This document shows positions 33,701 through 33,817 of a DNA stretch of 33,817 nucleotides, one piece after another. Position 1 is the stretch's first letter. Each line of letters opens with the position of its first letter. The position numbers and the translations under genes were made by a program. Origin of the DNA: Nitrospirota bacterium (GTDB taxonomy: Bacteria > Nitrospirota > Nitrospiria > Nitrospirales > Nitrospiraceae); contig JAPLLI010000199.1 of assembly GCA_026387615.1 (NCBI GenBank), positions 1-33,817 on the forward strand. Reading direction: 5' to 3'. A model generated the notes under the pieces. It searched no databases. It had not been told where the DNA came from and worked only from the letters and a program-made list of their open reading frames with translations.

Positions 33701-33817
33701 CGTGCCCTGGAGCGACCTCCGGCTCGGGCTCGCCCTGCAGACCGTCATGAACGGCGAGGCGCCGTATCATGAGCCGATGCGGCTCCTGTCCGTGATCGAA
33801 GCGCCGCGCGAACGGAT
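30738..33817 (+). CDS. dabA: DabA (MpsB, DUF2309): CO2-hydrating subunit, 3' end beyond the window
   Basis: At least 1026 codons are present, and the frame is still open at the window edge. The zinc site of DabA is visible: Cys492 and Asp494 in '[16 protein letters not shown]', His765 in '[25 protein letters not shown]' and Cys780 15 residues later, the same His-Cys spacing as in the characterised Halothiobacillus enzyme (His524/Cys539). It is a beta-carbonic-anhydrase-like domain attached to a peripheral membrane protein, working with DabB to accumulate bicarbonate. The start at 30738 overlaps the preceding gene by 13 bases; a second in-frame Met at 30765 is possible. Confidence 0.93.
   Translation, partial: [1026 protein letters not shown]

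Overview
The window is a GC-rich bacterial chromosome segment (roughly 60% G+C by eye). It is densely packed, with many ATGA or TGATG stop/start overlaps between co-directional genes. Protein content and style (DabA/DabB carbon uptake, LeuCD, TldD/TldE, EttA, SelO, a MEKHLA protein, many TPR lipoproteins) suggest a Gram-negative chemolithoautotroph, most likely Nitrospira or a relative. That placement is an inference from remembered protein style; no rRNA or other phylogenetic marker lies in the window. There are no tRNA or rRNA genes, no complete insertion sequence, no CRISPR array and no phage genes that I can support.

Layout. 23-3640 (minus strand): a compact run of a disulfide flavoprotein oxidoreductase, a TPR lipoprotein, a small membrane protein, a small lipoprotein and an MscS-type channel. 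3774-4824 (plus): a CBS-domain protein and a DUF1653 protein. 5025-5495 (minus): a MEKHLA sensor-like protein. 5681-9780 (plus): leuC, leuD, a small membrane protein, a CysQ/inositol-phosphatase-like enzyme and a beta-hydroxyacid dehydrogenase. 9944-16338 (minus): a lipoprotein, a class I aminotransferase, a broken LOG-like gene, exported MsrA, a large exported TPR protein and TldE; tldD follows to 17792. 17885-18441 (plus): an HTH/zinc-ribbon regulator and a small lipoprotein. 18425-21803 (minus): ettA, an RmlD-like SDR and a DUF1295 membrane protein. 22026-22775 (plus): a SYLF-domain protein. 22798-27186 (minus): a tiny cysteine-rich protein, two serine hydrolases, selO, a beta-carbonic anhydrase and mpsC (DUF2294). 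27753-33817 (plus): dabB, a NuoM-like gene with a frameshift, and dabA, which runs off the window.

The most coherent system is the inorganic-carbon locus at 26150-33817. DabB (NuoL-like) and DabA (DUF2309, with its Cys/Asp/His/Cys metal site) form an energy-coupled CO2-hydrating/bicarbonate-accumulating system (DAB, called MpsAB in Staphylococcus). Here they are joined by a second antiporter-like subunit between dabB and dabA, by the third Mps protein MpsC read divergently, and by a beta-carbonic anhydrase downstream of mpsC. The roughly 570-base mpsC/dabB gap holds a good mpsC promoter and, on the dabB side, a terminator-like hairpin plus alternative pairings that look like an attenuated leader.

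The second notable signal is a roughly 150-bp palindromic repeat present three times (4863-5016, 9781-9928, 11872-12026). It has imperfect terminal inverted repeats and an inner hairpin, and in every case the same end abuts a stop codon. It looks like an ERIC-like or MITE-like intergenic element that may also act in 3'-end formation. Other items of interest are an internally deleted LOG-family pseudogene, a 55-residue cysteine-rich gene with a near-perfect ribosome binding site, and a long structured palindrome with two mutually exclusive stems behind the aminotransferase gene.
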